Source: Vitrella brassicaformis
Taxonomy: Eukaryota; Sar; Vitrellaceae
Direction: 5' to 3'
Assembly (NCBI GenBank): GCA_001179505.1
Contig: CDMY01000698.1
Location: 1 to 64,000, forward strand
Length of the DNA stretch: 64,000 bases
A model generated the notes under the pieces. That model searched no databases. It was not told the origin of the DNA and saw only the letters and a list, made by a program, of their open reading frames with translations. The translations under genes were made by a program, and so were the position numbers. Positions 45,460-57,469 of this stretch are shown in pieces. Numbering within the stretch: the first letter of the stretch is position 1; each line of letters begins with the position of its first letter.

Positions 45460-46706
45460 CTAGTGCGAGACGGACCCGGGGGGCTCCTTGGCCATGATTT
45501 GCTTGCACTGGGCGTCGAAGGGGTGCACCTGCGACTGGCTGCCCGGGAACCACATCGTCACCTGAGGAACCACACGACACCACCACTCATTCACTCTGCA
45601 CCATACTCAAGCTGCTTGCGATTGATATGAGTCACCGAGTTGCGCTGCCGCCCCGCCGGGAGAGCGTCTTCTCGGCGTTCCAGTCCCCCCGACGCGATGG
45701 CCCCGAGTGCCAGGCCGGTGCCACCCAACAACGCCGGCTCGACATTCTGCACGTATAGAAGGAGACACACATGGTGGGCAGAAGGCGTGAATGGATCGTG
45801 CTGGTGCTTACGAAGAGCTCCATCACGAAATAGCCAGACAAAGGGCTGAAGATTGCGAACTGGATGGTCCTGTAGGGGATCCTGACGCAAGACAGACCAT
45901 GGATTATTTGCAACCGCCTGTCTGTCTGTCTGTCTGTCTCCGTGTCGATTGGTTGGCCTGACCTTCCGATAAGGTTCTCCTGGCCGTCCGATTGCTTGGC
46001 GAACAAGGGATACACACCGGACCAGACAAAGGAGCCCTGAGGAAGGATGAGGAACTGATTACTGGTGCTGCCCCTATTCTGCAGGCCCCCGTCCTTGAGG
46101 ATCGTGATGAGAATGTAGAGGTCATCCACACGGGCATTGGTGATGGGGAGGCGGTTCTGCCACGGCTCGTAGAACAGCGCGTCAAACCCGTACACCTCTA
46201 CACACACACACACACACACAGGGCAGAGAAGTACGCGCAGCGCAGAGGGGTGTGCACCAACCTGGTAGACGACGTTTGGGTCTATTCTAAAGGCAGCGAC
46301 GCAGGTAGGCTGGATGACACCCTTCTGGGGGTCCCCCGCCAGGGCAATGTTCACCGGCACAGCACGGGGAGAAACCGCCCAAAACTGAGGATACACACCG
46401 TCGGTGCTGGCCTCCAGCCCATAAGCCTCATGGAAGAAATGGGCCGCTGAATTAGGGTACTGTTGTGTGTTCTCGGGCTCGTCCAGGGTCTGTGGCACAT
46501 CCGGCCTGATGATCCGGGCCCGCGTCGTAGCCCCTGCTGATGACCAAGAAGGTCTGGTACACCCTCATGTCGTTGCAGGGGGGGAGATGCCTTCGTTTGG
46601 TTGATGTCAGCGGCAGCAGCTGCGAGGAGGGAAAGGCTCAGGGCCACCCCTGCGAACAGAAAAAGTGCCTTCGCCAAGGGGGGCGCCGACAAGAAAAAGG
46701 CGACAT
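45460..46706 (-). CDS. Secreted protein of unknown function
   Basis: The body of the gene is well supported: exons from about 46534 to 46262, 46195-45963, then exons covering ARIPYRTIQFAIFSPLSGYF (AG|G phase join) and NVEPALLGGTGLALGAIASG ending at 45636, and 45561-45460, ending SVSH. The protein reads FHEAYGLEASTDGVYPQFWA, VYGFDALFYEPWQNRLPITN and ILKDGGLQNRGSTSNQFLIL; I do not recognise it. A hydrophobic leader (VALSLSLLAAAAADINQTK) precedes it, so it is probably secreted or membrane-inserted. The 5' end is unresolved: the leader frame has no ATG in its own exon, and the leader-to-body join needs either a 26-29-nt intron (46562 to 46537 or 46534) or a one-base sequence error. The ATG at 46706 is a candidate start after a further short intron. 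Confidence 0.6.
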
Positions 46707-46970
46707 TCGTGCCCGAAGTACAAGATTATTGGCCAGGAACACTCATACCGGCCGTCCATCCATCCATCAATCCATCATCCGCTCCTGCGTCCAGCTCACC
46801 TGCGCTGCGCGTAGCTGTGGCCGCTGATCGGACCGAACAGACGAAGAAGCCATACATTCGCTACCCCGCCATTATGGACCCAATATTTTGCGAGCTACGT
46901 TTTTAGGTCCCGAGCGGCAAGTGCGAGAGAAGGCCGAATCGCAGCGAACCAAACAGAACGGCCGAGCAGG

Positions 46971-48189
46971 ATGCCAGTAGACACGCCGTCGTTGTCCACC
47001 GCGCCTTCTTCGCTGTCGCCACCCTCCCTCCCCGACCTCGCATCGCCAGGGTCCTCCAGGTCGCACGGGCCTGACCCCCTCTACCTCCCGCCTCGCTCGG
47101 TATTCAACGACGACGAGTGCGCACCTCTCCAGAAACCCAGGCTGCTCTACTTCGGCGTCAAGGGACGCGCAGAACCGATTCGACTGGCCTTCGCCATTGG
47201 TGAGGGCACGGCAGAGGCAGACAGCTTGGGGGGGCGTGGCAAGGCAGAATGGCACTCTGATGGCGCTGGCTTGTCTGTGTGTGCAGCGGGTGTTGACTTT
47301 GAGGACGTTCGTCTGACCGAGAGGGCCTTCCTGTCGCGATGTCGGAGTGGGAGCCTCCCGTATGAGCAGTTGCCCGTGCTGGAGATGGAGGGCCACGTGC
47401 TCTCCCAGTCCTTCGCAATCATGACCTTCGTCGGCAGGAGGACGGGTACGCGCCAAGCCTTGCCTGCGCGAGAAACAGGCTCACCAGCCTCTGTTGACGT
47501 GTGGGCTGTGCCCTGTGTGCAGGTTTGATGCCTGCTGAGGCGTGGGAGGAGGCCAAGGCGGCTGAGTTTGTTTTGGGTGTGGACGAGGCCTACTCGGCCA
47601 TCGCCGAGACGGTCAGGGAGGAGGACGTCGCAACCAAGATGAAGGTAGGCGCGTCCAGATGGACGGATGGCTGACGTGTCATCCCTGCTCTGTGCTGTGT
47701 GTGTGCGTGCCTTTGGCTCACCAGATGCGCACTGAGCTGGCAAGTGTCCACCTGCCCAGGACGCTCGCCTGTCTGGACGCCCTCGCCGCCAGCAACTCCA
47801 CACCGGGATACGCAGTGGGCTCCTCACTGTCCATGGTAAATAAAGGAGCTTGAACGGCACTCACCGCAGCGAGCGCAGCAGCATCCCCACCAACGAACGA
47901 CCCATGTGTGTGTGGCTCATCTCATGCAGGCGGATCTCGTGCTGTTCAATCTGATCAGCTGGCTGCGGGCCGGTGTGGTCAGCGGCGTGCCCAAGACCCT
48001 GGCCGACAAACACACACACATCATGCAGGTGGGGAGGGAGGGACGGAGGGAGGGAGGGAGTCAGCAGACTGACAAAAAATCATGTGTGTGTGTGTGTGTG
48101 TGTGTGTTCAGATCCACGCGACGGTGCAGAGCCACCCGAGGGTTCAGGAGTGGTACCAGAGGCCACGCCGGCCGACAAAGCGAGTCTAA
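46971..48189 (+). CDS. Glutathione S-transferase, sigma-like
   Basis: Exons 46971-47199, 47287-47445, 47523-47644, 47725-47835, 47930-48028 and 48112-48189 sum to 798 nt, giving 265 residues. The thioredoxin-fold N-domain is clear: RLLYFGVKGRAEPIRLAFAI with the catalytic Tyr, GVDFEDVRLT, LPYEQLPVLEMEGHVLSQSF with the cis-Pro and the glutathione-contact QS, and then a helical C-domain with RADLVLFNLISWLRAGV-like context. About 45 Pro/Ser-rich residues precede the domain; they contain no clear signal peptide. The family conjugates glutathione to electrophiles or acts in prostaglandin-type isomerisation. The start is the first ATG of the exon, divergent from the secreted-protein gene. Confidence 0.9.
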
Positions 48190-50748
48190 CTGACCTCACT
48201 CCTCCCACTCCTCCCTCCCCCCGCCTCCCTGCCCTCCCTCGTTCTTTTCCAACATGTAGATAAACACACATAGACATACACTCTCTCTCTCCCACTACTG
48301 CTCCCTCCCTCCATCCCTCCCTCCCTCACTCCCTCCCTCCCTCCCTCACTCCGCTCACTGGTCCCCTTTTGAACCGACTGGTTGATGACACATGACTGAC
48401 GAGAGAGAAACCCTCCTCTCTGTTTTTTCCAATGCACACAAACGAACGAAGATACGGTTTGATTCGATTTGTGTTTTGTTTTGTTTTCTGCCCGCTACCT
48501 GGCGATCGATCAAGCAACGCAGCCAACGTGTGGATGACACTTGGGGATGGACGGATGGAGTCCGTCCGGTGTGGGTTTGTTGAGTGGTTTGTTGAGCGGT
48601 TGGTTGGTTGGTTGTTGCCAGAGCGGGGCGGGGCGGGCGAAAGCAAGCTCTGATTTTCGCTGCCTGCGTCATGGAAGTGGTTTGGTCGACGCCCAAGGGT
48701 AGACAGGTAGACAGACAGGTAGAGAGACCCAACGAAGCAAGGCGGTTTTGGCACCCGCGACTTCGTCTGTGTGTATGTATGTGTGTTTGAGTGTGTTGTG
48801 TTGTTTGATGTACCAAGATTTTCGTGTCTGCGTGTACGTGTGCGTGTCTGCGTGTGAATTGTGTGGGTGGGTGGGGGTGGGGGGAGGGGGGGACTGTAGG
48901 GGTTTAGCGCTTCCACGATACTAGCTAGCTCTCTTGGTCGGGGGGAGGGGAGGGGGGGGGGGCATCCACATCCATCCGTCCATTCATCTCTCTGTCTGTC
49001 CAATCTGTACACCAGTCATCAGTCTAAATCACCTCCCTGCGTCTCTCGAGCTGTCTCCCTCTCTCCCTCTCTCCCTCTCTCCCTCTCTCCCTCTCTCCCT
49101 CTCCCTCTCTCTCTCTGCGCGTGTGTGGTATCTTTTGCGGGGGCCCATCTTGGTTGGTCGTTTTTTATCACTCGTCCGTAGCCTAGCCACTAGAGCCGCC
49201 ATAGCTGTCGCGTTAGGAGAGAGGCAACGGGAAAGAACACATCTCTGTCTGTGGGTGTGCGTGCCATGGGTCGAAGTTTTCCTCCTCACCTGCCTGAGGG
49301 GCGCGTCGATCTCCTGCGGGGGATTGAGTCGCTCTTTGGGAAGGTCAGGGGGAGGACTGCAGACACGGCACGTGTGAGAGCATCCATCTCCCTTTCCATC
49401 CATTCATCCATCAGCTGTCCTACCTAGCATCTTCTCGTCTGTCTCTTGATTGTGGTGGTGCATAGGTATCCGTCCATCGTACTGCGTGTCTGCGGGTGGG
49501 ATGTGGGGGGGATGAATCGTGTTTATGCATTCTGCAAGCAACAAACACGACACGGACACAACGAACGAACGAGGGAGGGGGGGGGTCACTCACTCAGTCA
49601 CAAACTCAGTCACTCAGCCACTGCGTGATGCTATTTATCCATCCATCCATCCATCCTGTCTATCTTTCCATCATCATATCGCTTTCTCATATCGCTTTAT
49701 CGCCGACCGACCTCCATAGCCTTACTACCCACCATAGTGTCTGGCCTGGCTGTTGTCTATGTATGTGTATCTATCGTGCGGCAACGCCCACGTCTCACTA
49801 GCTAAGCTCACTTTTTGCAGCATAGCAAACAACCCACTCCCTCCCCTCCCTCCAGTCCGATCACTTTCTAGAGACCGATTGATGCGTCCATAGATATCGC
49901 TCTCCATATCGCTTTCACGTCCATGCGTGGCTTCCTGTGTGTGTATGTATGTATGTGTGTAATCTAGCTAGGGCTTGTGTGTGCACCGACCCCATGTCGG
50001 TGCTGTTTTTGGAGCAGAGAGAGGGGAGGGGCAATTGGGGGTGGAAGTGAGAGAGGGTGGGGGTGGGTTGGGAAACGAGAGAGAGAGTCAAGGTCTTTGC
50101 TTCAAGAAGACTGGCTGGCTTCCTGTCTCATCCACACAAACAAACACACACATACACACACACACACACACACGTACTGGACACTGCATGCCTTTTGATG
50201 GTTTTGTAGCAGCTGTCTAGGCTGTGGGGGAGGTGGGTGATGGACAGACAGCGCAAAAGTCAAACAGACTCGCGGGAATTAAACATAGCCATCACGGCCC
50301 ATCAGTGCAGATCGCTCAACAAACCTCATCCACACACCTTCGCAGCAGCAACCTCCGCGCCTTCTCGGTTCTCCCGAACCCTTTAGGTGTCATGGTACAG
50401 ATTTCGTATGGGTTTGTGTTGGATAGGATGGAAAGGGCTGGGGGGGCGTACGGCTGATGTGGAGCCGAGGATGCCATTGAATGAACGAACGAGTCAAGAA
50501 ATATATGTAGGTGCACATCTAGTCAGTCAGTCGGCACACTCAGGCAGACACGCGAACGACGCATTATCCACACACCAGAGCAGACAGGCAGGCAGGCAGG
50601 CAGGCGCGCACGTCACACACGCACGCCACAGACCCACAACCTATACACCCACACTGAGAACACACATACATACCCCAGCGCATCCACACGATTCGCTCAC
50701 GTATAGCTACGAAACACAAAGATGAAGAGGGTTTAAAAAAAAAAAAAG
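48190..50748. other. Long repeat-rich intergenic region
   Basis: About 2.5 kb with no supported gene, the longest gene-free stretch here. It has CTCC/CCCT tracts (48300-48350, 49050-49110), GGTT units near 48597-48614, GGGGA/G runs (48868-48892, 48940-48961), CCAT units (49639-49655), GTAT units (49938-49958) and CA repeats (50144-50172). Open frames of 60-230 codons occur but are built from these repeats. It lies between convergent genes. Confidence 0.6.
49050..49117. repeat. CTCTCCCT tandem repeat
   Basis: At least seven nearly perfect units of CTCCCTCT on the plus strand, a polypyrimidine/polypurine mirror-type tract able to form H-DNA. Confidence 0.9.
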
Positions 50749-50912
50749 GCGCCGTCTTACTGTCAGTTCACGGGCCACCCAGGCCAAGGAAGAACTCAGG
50801 GCAGGATGGCATGTCCCAGTCGACATCAATGACGAGAAGATCATCATCATCGTCATCCGAATCGTCTGCCTCAATCCATCGTACAGCCCATTTTTCACCC
50901 ATCAATGCAGCG
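50749..50912 (-). CDS. Possible short acidic ORF overlapping the end of the NYN gene
   Basis: An ATG near 50920 overlaps the NYN stop as ATGA and opens about 50 codons: MKRAALMGEKWAVRWIEADD, an Asp run, VIDVDWDMPSCPEFFLGLGG, then stop. The peptide composition looks natural (W, acidic cluster), so it may be the true C-terminus of the NYN protein reached by an unseen splice, or a separate small product. Boundaries are approximate. Confidence 0.3.
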
Positions 50913-50916
50913 CGCT

Positions 50917-51876
50917 TCATGTCCTTTCGAGTAAGATAGCTAAGAGTGCTTGTGCATAGGCCCTGTCGTCGACCGGGAGAGTTGGGAGAGTTTCTCGAGG
51001 TGGGGGCGGTGCTGCTGCATCACTCGTCCGTATCAAGTGCACGTGATCGATGTGCCTGGAGATTTCTGGTTGCCATCGGCCATCCCTGAGCTCCCAGCTG
51101 TCGGAGACTGAGAACCTGCGACTGCAAAACAACAGAAGAAGAAAAGAGTGAGCGTCGAGACATTCAGCCTGCCGACCTCGCTGTGGCCTCATACGCCGCG
51201 ACAAAGATCTTCTTGGTCGGAACAGCCTGCCTGATGGACTGCAATGCCGGCATGAAGTCCCCGTCACCACTGAACAGGATCACGGGATCGATGTCATCAC
51301 GCAATGCAGCCTCCAAGAGGCACATGGCGATCATGACGTCTCCTCCCCTCTGCACATGGTCTTCCTGCATGCATCGGCAGTTGTGGCACCTCACCTCCCT
51401 CGATTTCAGCCCTATCGTCTTGATCTTGAAGCGGCACGGGCTCCGTCTTCTTCCCAGCCGATTGTGAAGCTCTGCCATCCTCCTGGAGTCATTTCCCAAC
51501 TGCCGCCTTCTGTAGTCCAGCTCCTCTCCGCTGTAGCGATTCTCGAGGTGTCGAGAAATGAACCGCTTGTACTCCTGCGGGTCGACATTGACGAAGATGG
51601 TGTGGTCCGTGACCAGCTGCATAGATCTTCCTGTATTTGCCTCGAAGGCGACAAGCATCTCTCGAATATGCGCCTCGAAGTCGTGGTGCCGCATAAGCCT
51701 GCGCTCATGCTTCTCGAAGCCTTTCAGAGCATTCGCCCCATCCACAATCAGAGCACAGCGAAGGCTGTGACCCTGAAAAAGACAAGCGCAGTCGCGATAC
51801 ACACCTTCCTCCCCACCCGGCAACACGGACTCACCTGTTGTCGAGTGTACGCCGCTGAGCTGGCTGCCATCGTCAT
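50917..51876 (-). CDS. NYN-domain (LabA/PIN-like) putative ribonuclease
   Basis: Exons 51876-51835, 51772-51177 and 51121-50917 sum to 843 nt, giving 280 residues. The NYN fold is shown by CALIVDGANALKGFEKHERR, the acidic RGGDVMIAMCLLEAALRDDI, and PVILFSGDGDFMPALQSI followed by KKIFVAAYEATA. The conserved Asp residues of this PIN-related nuclease family are all present. A Cys/His cluster, CHNCRCMQEDH, precedes the second motif and might bind zinc. The start at 51876 is preferred because its first exon (MTMAASSAAYTRQQ) is the only one joining the core in phase; an upstream open exon does not fit. RNA cleavage is expected from the family, but the target is unknown. The start lies 187 bp from the divergent secreted-protein gene. 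Confidence 0.82.
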
Positions 51877-52063
51877 GGCATACCGCCTGAGGCAAAACGA
51901 ACCAGATGGACACTGACAGATCTTTCAATTCTGTGGTTCCCAAGTGGGTCAGGAAGCCCAGGATAGTGTCAGGAATCTCACCACTGATGCGAGAGGGATG
52001 GCGGGAGGATGTGTGTCAAGGAGATCGCCGTGAAACCGCTCTCTCCCCGCAAAGGCAGCGAAG

Positions 52064-53645
52064 ATGGCCGGATCTCTCCGGCGTGATGTGTGCTTGCGAC
52101 GGCGGAGGAAGGCATCTACCGTCAGGCTGGCCATCGGGCTGCTCCTGACCCTGCATCAGTCGCTGGCCTATCAGGTGCGCAGGTGCAACCGCAGTGACTC
52201 ATGAGCCGATGACAATATGCAACGCCCTCTCATCTGTGCTTGTGTGGATTGCTTCTCTGCAGCTGCTGGAGCTCGTCAAGGTGACCCACTTGAGAGCTCC
52301 ACTTCGGTCGTGCAATCTGCTTTGTTGGTTTGATTGTCTGTCTGGCTCGAGCGGTGCAGCTCTACGGTCGTCTGAGTGAGCATGACTACTCCCTGGGCCA
52401 CAGGGACGAGTACGGCAAGGTGCCATGGCCCGAACCTTACGCGACAGGTAGAAGGACCAGTTAGCAATGAGAGCGCATTCACGCCTGCATTATGTGTGTG
52501 TGTGTGTGTGTGTGGAGTGCAGGCATCTCGAAGGTGGCCCGCAGCGAGATCGGCTACGCCCTGTCTGAGGGCGGCAGCGCCAGCCGACCCCTCTACAAGA
52601 CGGCAAACTGGTACCCACCGCCACGACATCCACGCCGTCACCTGCCTGGATGTGGTGCTTTCTGCCTGCAGGGATCTGCTGTTCGGGGAGGACCTAGAGG
52701 GCTCATCGGAGGCCAGTAGCCGGGGTGGTGGCAGGGGCGGTGGAGGTGGCGGGGGAGGGGGAGGGGGCGGCGGGTCGCGGTCAGCTCTATCGGCTTTGAG
52801 TGCCAAGAGCCGGCTGACACGGGACCAGTTCCACGCCCGAGTGCCCTATCTGCCATTCAAATGGGTATGCAGCCGGGCAGGGCAAGCAACAGGACGGAAG
52901 AGCCAGCCATGTGGTCGATGGGTGTGTCTTGTCTGTCTGTCTGTCGGTGTGGTGTGGTGTGGTGTGGTGTGTGTGTCCTGGATGGATGAGTGCAGCCTCT
53001 TGATCGGTCGGGTCGTTTGCACCGTGTGTATGAGGAGGTGGCCGAGCGGACGGGATACGACACATCCACCGAAGGCAGACAGGTGAGGGACCAAGCTGGG
53101 GCAACAGACACGAACATGAGCCAACAGACCAATGTCTGTCTGTCTGTCCTTTGTCTGTCTCCACCACACAGGGTGTGAATGTCTATCTGAGCGGCCCATA
53201 CATCTCCGCTGAGGCGCTCGACTCCGTCTTTGATGCGTATCACTGAGAGAAAGGGGGCCGCCAACAGCGGCCGCGACGCGGCATTCTGTGTGTGTGTGTG
53301 TGTGTGTGTGTGTTTGGTCAGTTTCGCTGGCGGCAAGAACTGGTTGAGCAAAGAGGAGTTCAACCAGCGGCTGATGGAGTGGGCGGCGGACGGATCAGTG
53401 CCCAACGGCCACACCACACACAGATCAAGTATGGGCAGACGGACGGACCAACACATGACGGAGGACTTGACGGCGTTGTCTGTGTCTGTCTGTGTGTGTG
53501 TCTGTTGTCTGTCTGTGAGCACACAGGGGGCTGCGTTGACGTGTGGTGTCTGTTGAAGCATCTGGCGGTGAAGCCCCACGACCTGCGAGCGTATGCCCTC
53601 AGCCCGGCCGCCGTCAACCACGCCAGCACGACGGCCGACGAGTAG
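52064..53645 (+). CDS. Secreted protein of unknown function with polyglycine run
   Basis: Nine exons (52064-52174, 52263-52280, 52360-52447, 52523-52610, 52672-52864, 52996-53082, 53172-53236, 53322-53428, 53527-53645) sum to 876 nt, giving 291 residues. The N-terminus is basic and then hydrophobic (VRLAIGLLLTLHQSLAYQ), a likely signal peptide. The second exon is only 18 nt. The mid region has a run of about 13 glycines. Later parts read YLPFKWPLDRSGRLHRVYEE, LSGPYISAEALDSVFDAF and NWLSKEEFNQRLMEWAADGS, which hint at paired helix-loop-helix (EF-hand-like) elements but lack a full calcium loop. The tail contains GCVDVWCLLKHLAVKPHDLR. I do not recognise the family. Confidence 0.75.
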
Positions 53646-53860
53646 ACAGAAAACGATGTATAGTGCAATGCAGACCGATACAGACATACAGTTAACCGTT
53701 TGTGTATGTCGTCCGTCATATGTATAATCAATGCACTCACTCACACGGATTGAGGAATGGCTATACACAACACACATGACGAGCCCTTTGGTAGGCGTGT
53801 GCCACTCTTACTCCACCTCACCCCATCCGATCAGATCCGATCCATCATCGGCTGTCTGCC

Positions 53861-56800
53861 TCACCACCTGACCTTTCCGTTACCCCCACCTCCCCGCCTC
53901 CCATCCAGCGAGAACGCGCTCGCTGACCGGCCCAAACTCCTGCCGGGCTGACCCCCACCACCACCACCAACGCCGCTCCTCTTCTTCGAGTAGTAGTTCC
54001 TCAGCAGAAAGGCAGCCACACGATCGTTGGCCTCGCTGCTGTGGTGGGAGGAGGCACCAACGACTGACCCATCTCGTCTCCCGTGGTCACCATGCATCCG
54101 GCCGCCGCCCTTGGTGGCTGATCGAGAGTCGGTGGGCTGCTGCTGTGGTGGTGTGGGCAGCCGAATGGGGAGGTTCAGAGGGGGCACGTTGACAGGGCGG
54201 CCAGACGGCGACCGCGACAAGAGGCTGGCGAAGGGCGGGTGGGTGCTGGAGTGAGCCGGTGGGGGGCGGTGCGACGTGTCTGTGTCAGAGGGCGAGTACT
54301 CATCGGCTTGGGCCATGATGGATGACGACGCTGACCGAAGACCGACAAGGTGACCGTTCTGTACCCCCAGAACCCCACACAACACAAACAGAACCACACA
54401 AATCAAAGAAGGATTGAGGGTGTTGACACGCCTGCCTCCGCCTCACCTCTGATAGTGTCTTCATAGCAGGCCGGGCGGCAGCCTCCTTCTCCCTCACCGC
54501 CTCTGATGCGTCAGCTGGCGCATGAGGCGACAGCTCATCCCCAGGGGCGATCTCCGACAGCACAGCATGGGGCAGCCGCCGAACCAGAGACGCCTGGAGC
54601 GCACGATCGAGCAACGCGTCCACCTGCCGCACCTCATCGTCACCACCAGCCAATGGAGAACCGCTCAACCCATCAGAAGCACCAGCACCAGCACCCCCGC
54701 CCTCTTCGGATGGAGCCGAGGATGCCGGAAAGGACACCGTGACGGCCGGCCGGTTGCCGCCACTGCCGTCGCCGCGATACATCCGCAGAGAAGGTGGCAC
54801 ACCCGACTGCGCCTCTGGCGGCAATGGTGGGAGAGCTGGTGGGGTGCGATGATGGGCGGGCTGCACCGGGTGGTCGGGGGAAATGGAGAGCGGTGCGAGT
54901 GGTGGCGAGCTCTCGGCAGCTGTGGGCTTTGGGACGGTCTGAGGGCGGGGCGGCTTGGCGTTTGGCTGGCGAAGCACTTGCATCAGCTGACAGACAGACA
55001 GACAGATCAGAGATAAACGAGAAAATGGTTTGTTGGCTTCTTCTGTGTCTGCTGCGGATCGCCCTGTCACCGGTGCAGCTGACCTGTGCAGTTGCATCCT
55101 TGTAGAGGGAGTCTAGGTGTTTGTTGAGCTGCTCCTCGTAGTCGAGGCGCCTCTTGAGGCTCGCGAGCGTCGACAGCCACCGATGGTGGTCCGCCTGCAC
55201 TCACACACACATACACACACACATGTAACTAAGGTATTGCCTACATCCATATGCCGCACAAAGTGCCTGTGAATGTCCGACCTTGTGCTGCGCCTGCAGG
55301 GCTTCGAGGACATCTCTTTGACTCGACGTGGCCACGGCCGATGCACTGCACACGTGGCCACACGAACAGTAAGTGAAATGACCGAGATGAAATCGAGAGA
55401 TTCGAGATCGCATTCGACCCACTTGGCTCGCTGCACAAATCGATTCCAGCGCGTCCATGCAGTCGTCAAGCTCCTCCGAAACACCCAGCCGACTCTCCTG
55501 CAGAAGACAAGAGCCAAAACCACAAGAAATGACGCAATAGACGGGTGTTTGCAGCCTTCGCACCTGGATAATATCCCCGCAGCCTTCATCGTCCTACCAG
55601 CAGCGACCCGTCCCCGCAGCGACTCCCACACAGGCGCACAAACACGCCTCCTGGCCTTCAACAGGCGGTCGGCCAGGACCGATGCCAAGGCACTGATGGG
55701 GGTGGCCGTCTGGGCGAGCATCTGTCCGTCTCTGTGTGGGTGCATGGCTGCCCGCCAGCCCACGAGAGCCCGCCACCTCCTGCTGGTGTGCAGCCTGGTG
55801 ACCAGCCTGCGGAGGGCGTCCTTGCTGCGTCTGGTTGTGTCGCGCCATGCGGCTATGATGGCGTGGAGTGAGCGCTGCTGCTGCACGAGGGCGAGGTGCT
55901 GCTGGTGGGTCTCGATGAGCTTCCACTGCTTGACATCCTTGTCGTGCAACAACCTGACACACACACACACACACACACAGGGGAAATTGCGTGGTCCCGT
56001 GCAGTTGGTTGTGTTGGTTTTGCTCACTTGTTCCTCTCCTCCCGCATGAGGTCGCACCCCTGTGCCAGCAGCTTGGCAGCATGCACACAGTCGCGGCGTA
56101 TGGTGCCGACCAGCTCACTCGGGGGATCTCTGATCGTTGGTTGACCAACAATAAGACAAGACAGACACCAGCGGCATGAGGGCAGCCGTGCCAGCCAGCA
56201 CTTCCCTTCCTTCGTGCACTTCTCCTCCGTCACCTGTACAGCTCCCCCAGACGTCTGAATGCCTCCGCGTGCTTGACCTTCGCCGCCTTGCGCAGCACCT
56301 CCAGCCCTCCAGCGGGGTCACGCACTGTGGAGCCGCCCAAAGTGCCCTCCAGATAGCCACAGCCCAGAGCATACAGACACTCCGGGTCTCCCAAGTCAGC
56401 ACCGCGACGCAGCCAGCGCACTCGCTCAAGCTGAACAGAAACACATACAGGGGGAATGTCTGGGCGCTTGGTCAATCGGGTCGAGTAGCTGTGGTGGTTT
56501 CCTCACCTGTCTGGCGCTGTTTTCCTTCGAGCGTGCCGCGAGCGACTGCGGCGCGTCATCGAGCTTGGCCAACAGAGGACACGCCGAGGCCTATGGACAC
56601 ACACGCGCGCGCGTAGGCAGACCACACACAGTCTGTGTACTCATCATTGAGTCGGCAATCCAATCCAGTCCATCGCCCACCTCATCCTGGTCGGCAGCAC
56701 GGATGAGCATCTGCCTAGCGGTGACCGGGTCCTTCGGGCCAAGGATGCCCTGCTGCTTGACGCGCGCCAGCTCCACCAGTGCCCTGCCGTGGCCTGATGA

Positions 56801-57169
56801 TGCCGCCCTAGTCAGGTAGGTGCTGTAGCCCTCCACATCAACACACTGACCCTCCTTGGACAACTTTGCCAGCACTGACGGATGGATAGATGGATGGATG
56901 GATGGACACATACACACACACGCGCAGCAGGGGGTGAATGGATCATTCGTTGACCTTACGGCTTCTCGTGGTTGAATTTCCTTACCGAATGAGGCCTCTG
57001 CGTAGCCCATCTGCGCCGACTCTTTGAGATGCCTCACAGCAGCCTTGACGCATACCGGCACACCGCCTTCCCCGCACAGGTGCCTGAGGCCGGTCATGTA
57101 AGCCTTCTCGGCGGCTGCATGATGAGTGCCGCGCAGCCGCGCACCGCCGACCCCTTGGCTCTCTGTCAT
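53861..57169 (-). CDS. Sel1-repeat and Sfi1-like coiled-coil protein
   Basis: Eleven exons (57169-56986, 56874-56681, 56590-56507, 56430-56234, 56129-56028, 55953-55564, 55497-55423, 55345-55282, 55194-55084, 54986-54447, 54358-53861) sum to 2439 nt, giving 812 residues. The first 230 residues carry Sel1-type repeats: AVRHLKESAQMGYAEASF, TRAASSGHGRALVELARVKQ, MLIRAADQDE and WLRRGADLGDPECLYALGCG. Residues of about 260-430 are Trp/Arg-rich helices with Sfi1-like spacing (IIAAWRDTTRRSKDALRR, RWRALVGWRAAM, TTAWTRWNRFVQRA), which in known proteins bind centrin. The C-terminal 350 residues are Pro/Ser/Gly-rich and disordered. A centrosome, basal-body or scaffold role is inferred from the Sfi1-like part. 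It is divergent from the IPT-domain gene. Confidence 0.8.
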
Positions 57170-57469
57170 GGTTTGGCGCTCATCGGCGAGAAGTGGCTTC
57201 TCTGCGAGCTTGGCGCATGAATTCTTAGATCGTTGCCGTTGAACGGTTTGACCCGTTTTCTCCCTTCCCTCCCTGTCTTCGGACTGGGCCAACGTTCCTT
57301 CCTTGTCTTTGTATAGCTGCTTGGTCTCTACGTGGCATAAACGCCACGTTCTGTACAGAAAAGGCCGACAAGCAGCTCCCCCACCCCACCCCCCCACCCC
57401 CTCCCTCTCTCAACGCTCCTTCCTTTCCCCTGGACGCCATCCTCCTGCTTGACTTGTGAGTGTCACAGC

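Noticed and set aside
48186-50725. Several 60-230-codon ORFs in the 48-50.7 kb region
   Set aside because: They are made of CTCC, CCAT, CA and similar repeats, lack splice-consistent partners, and occur on both strands.
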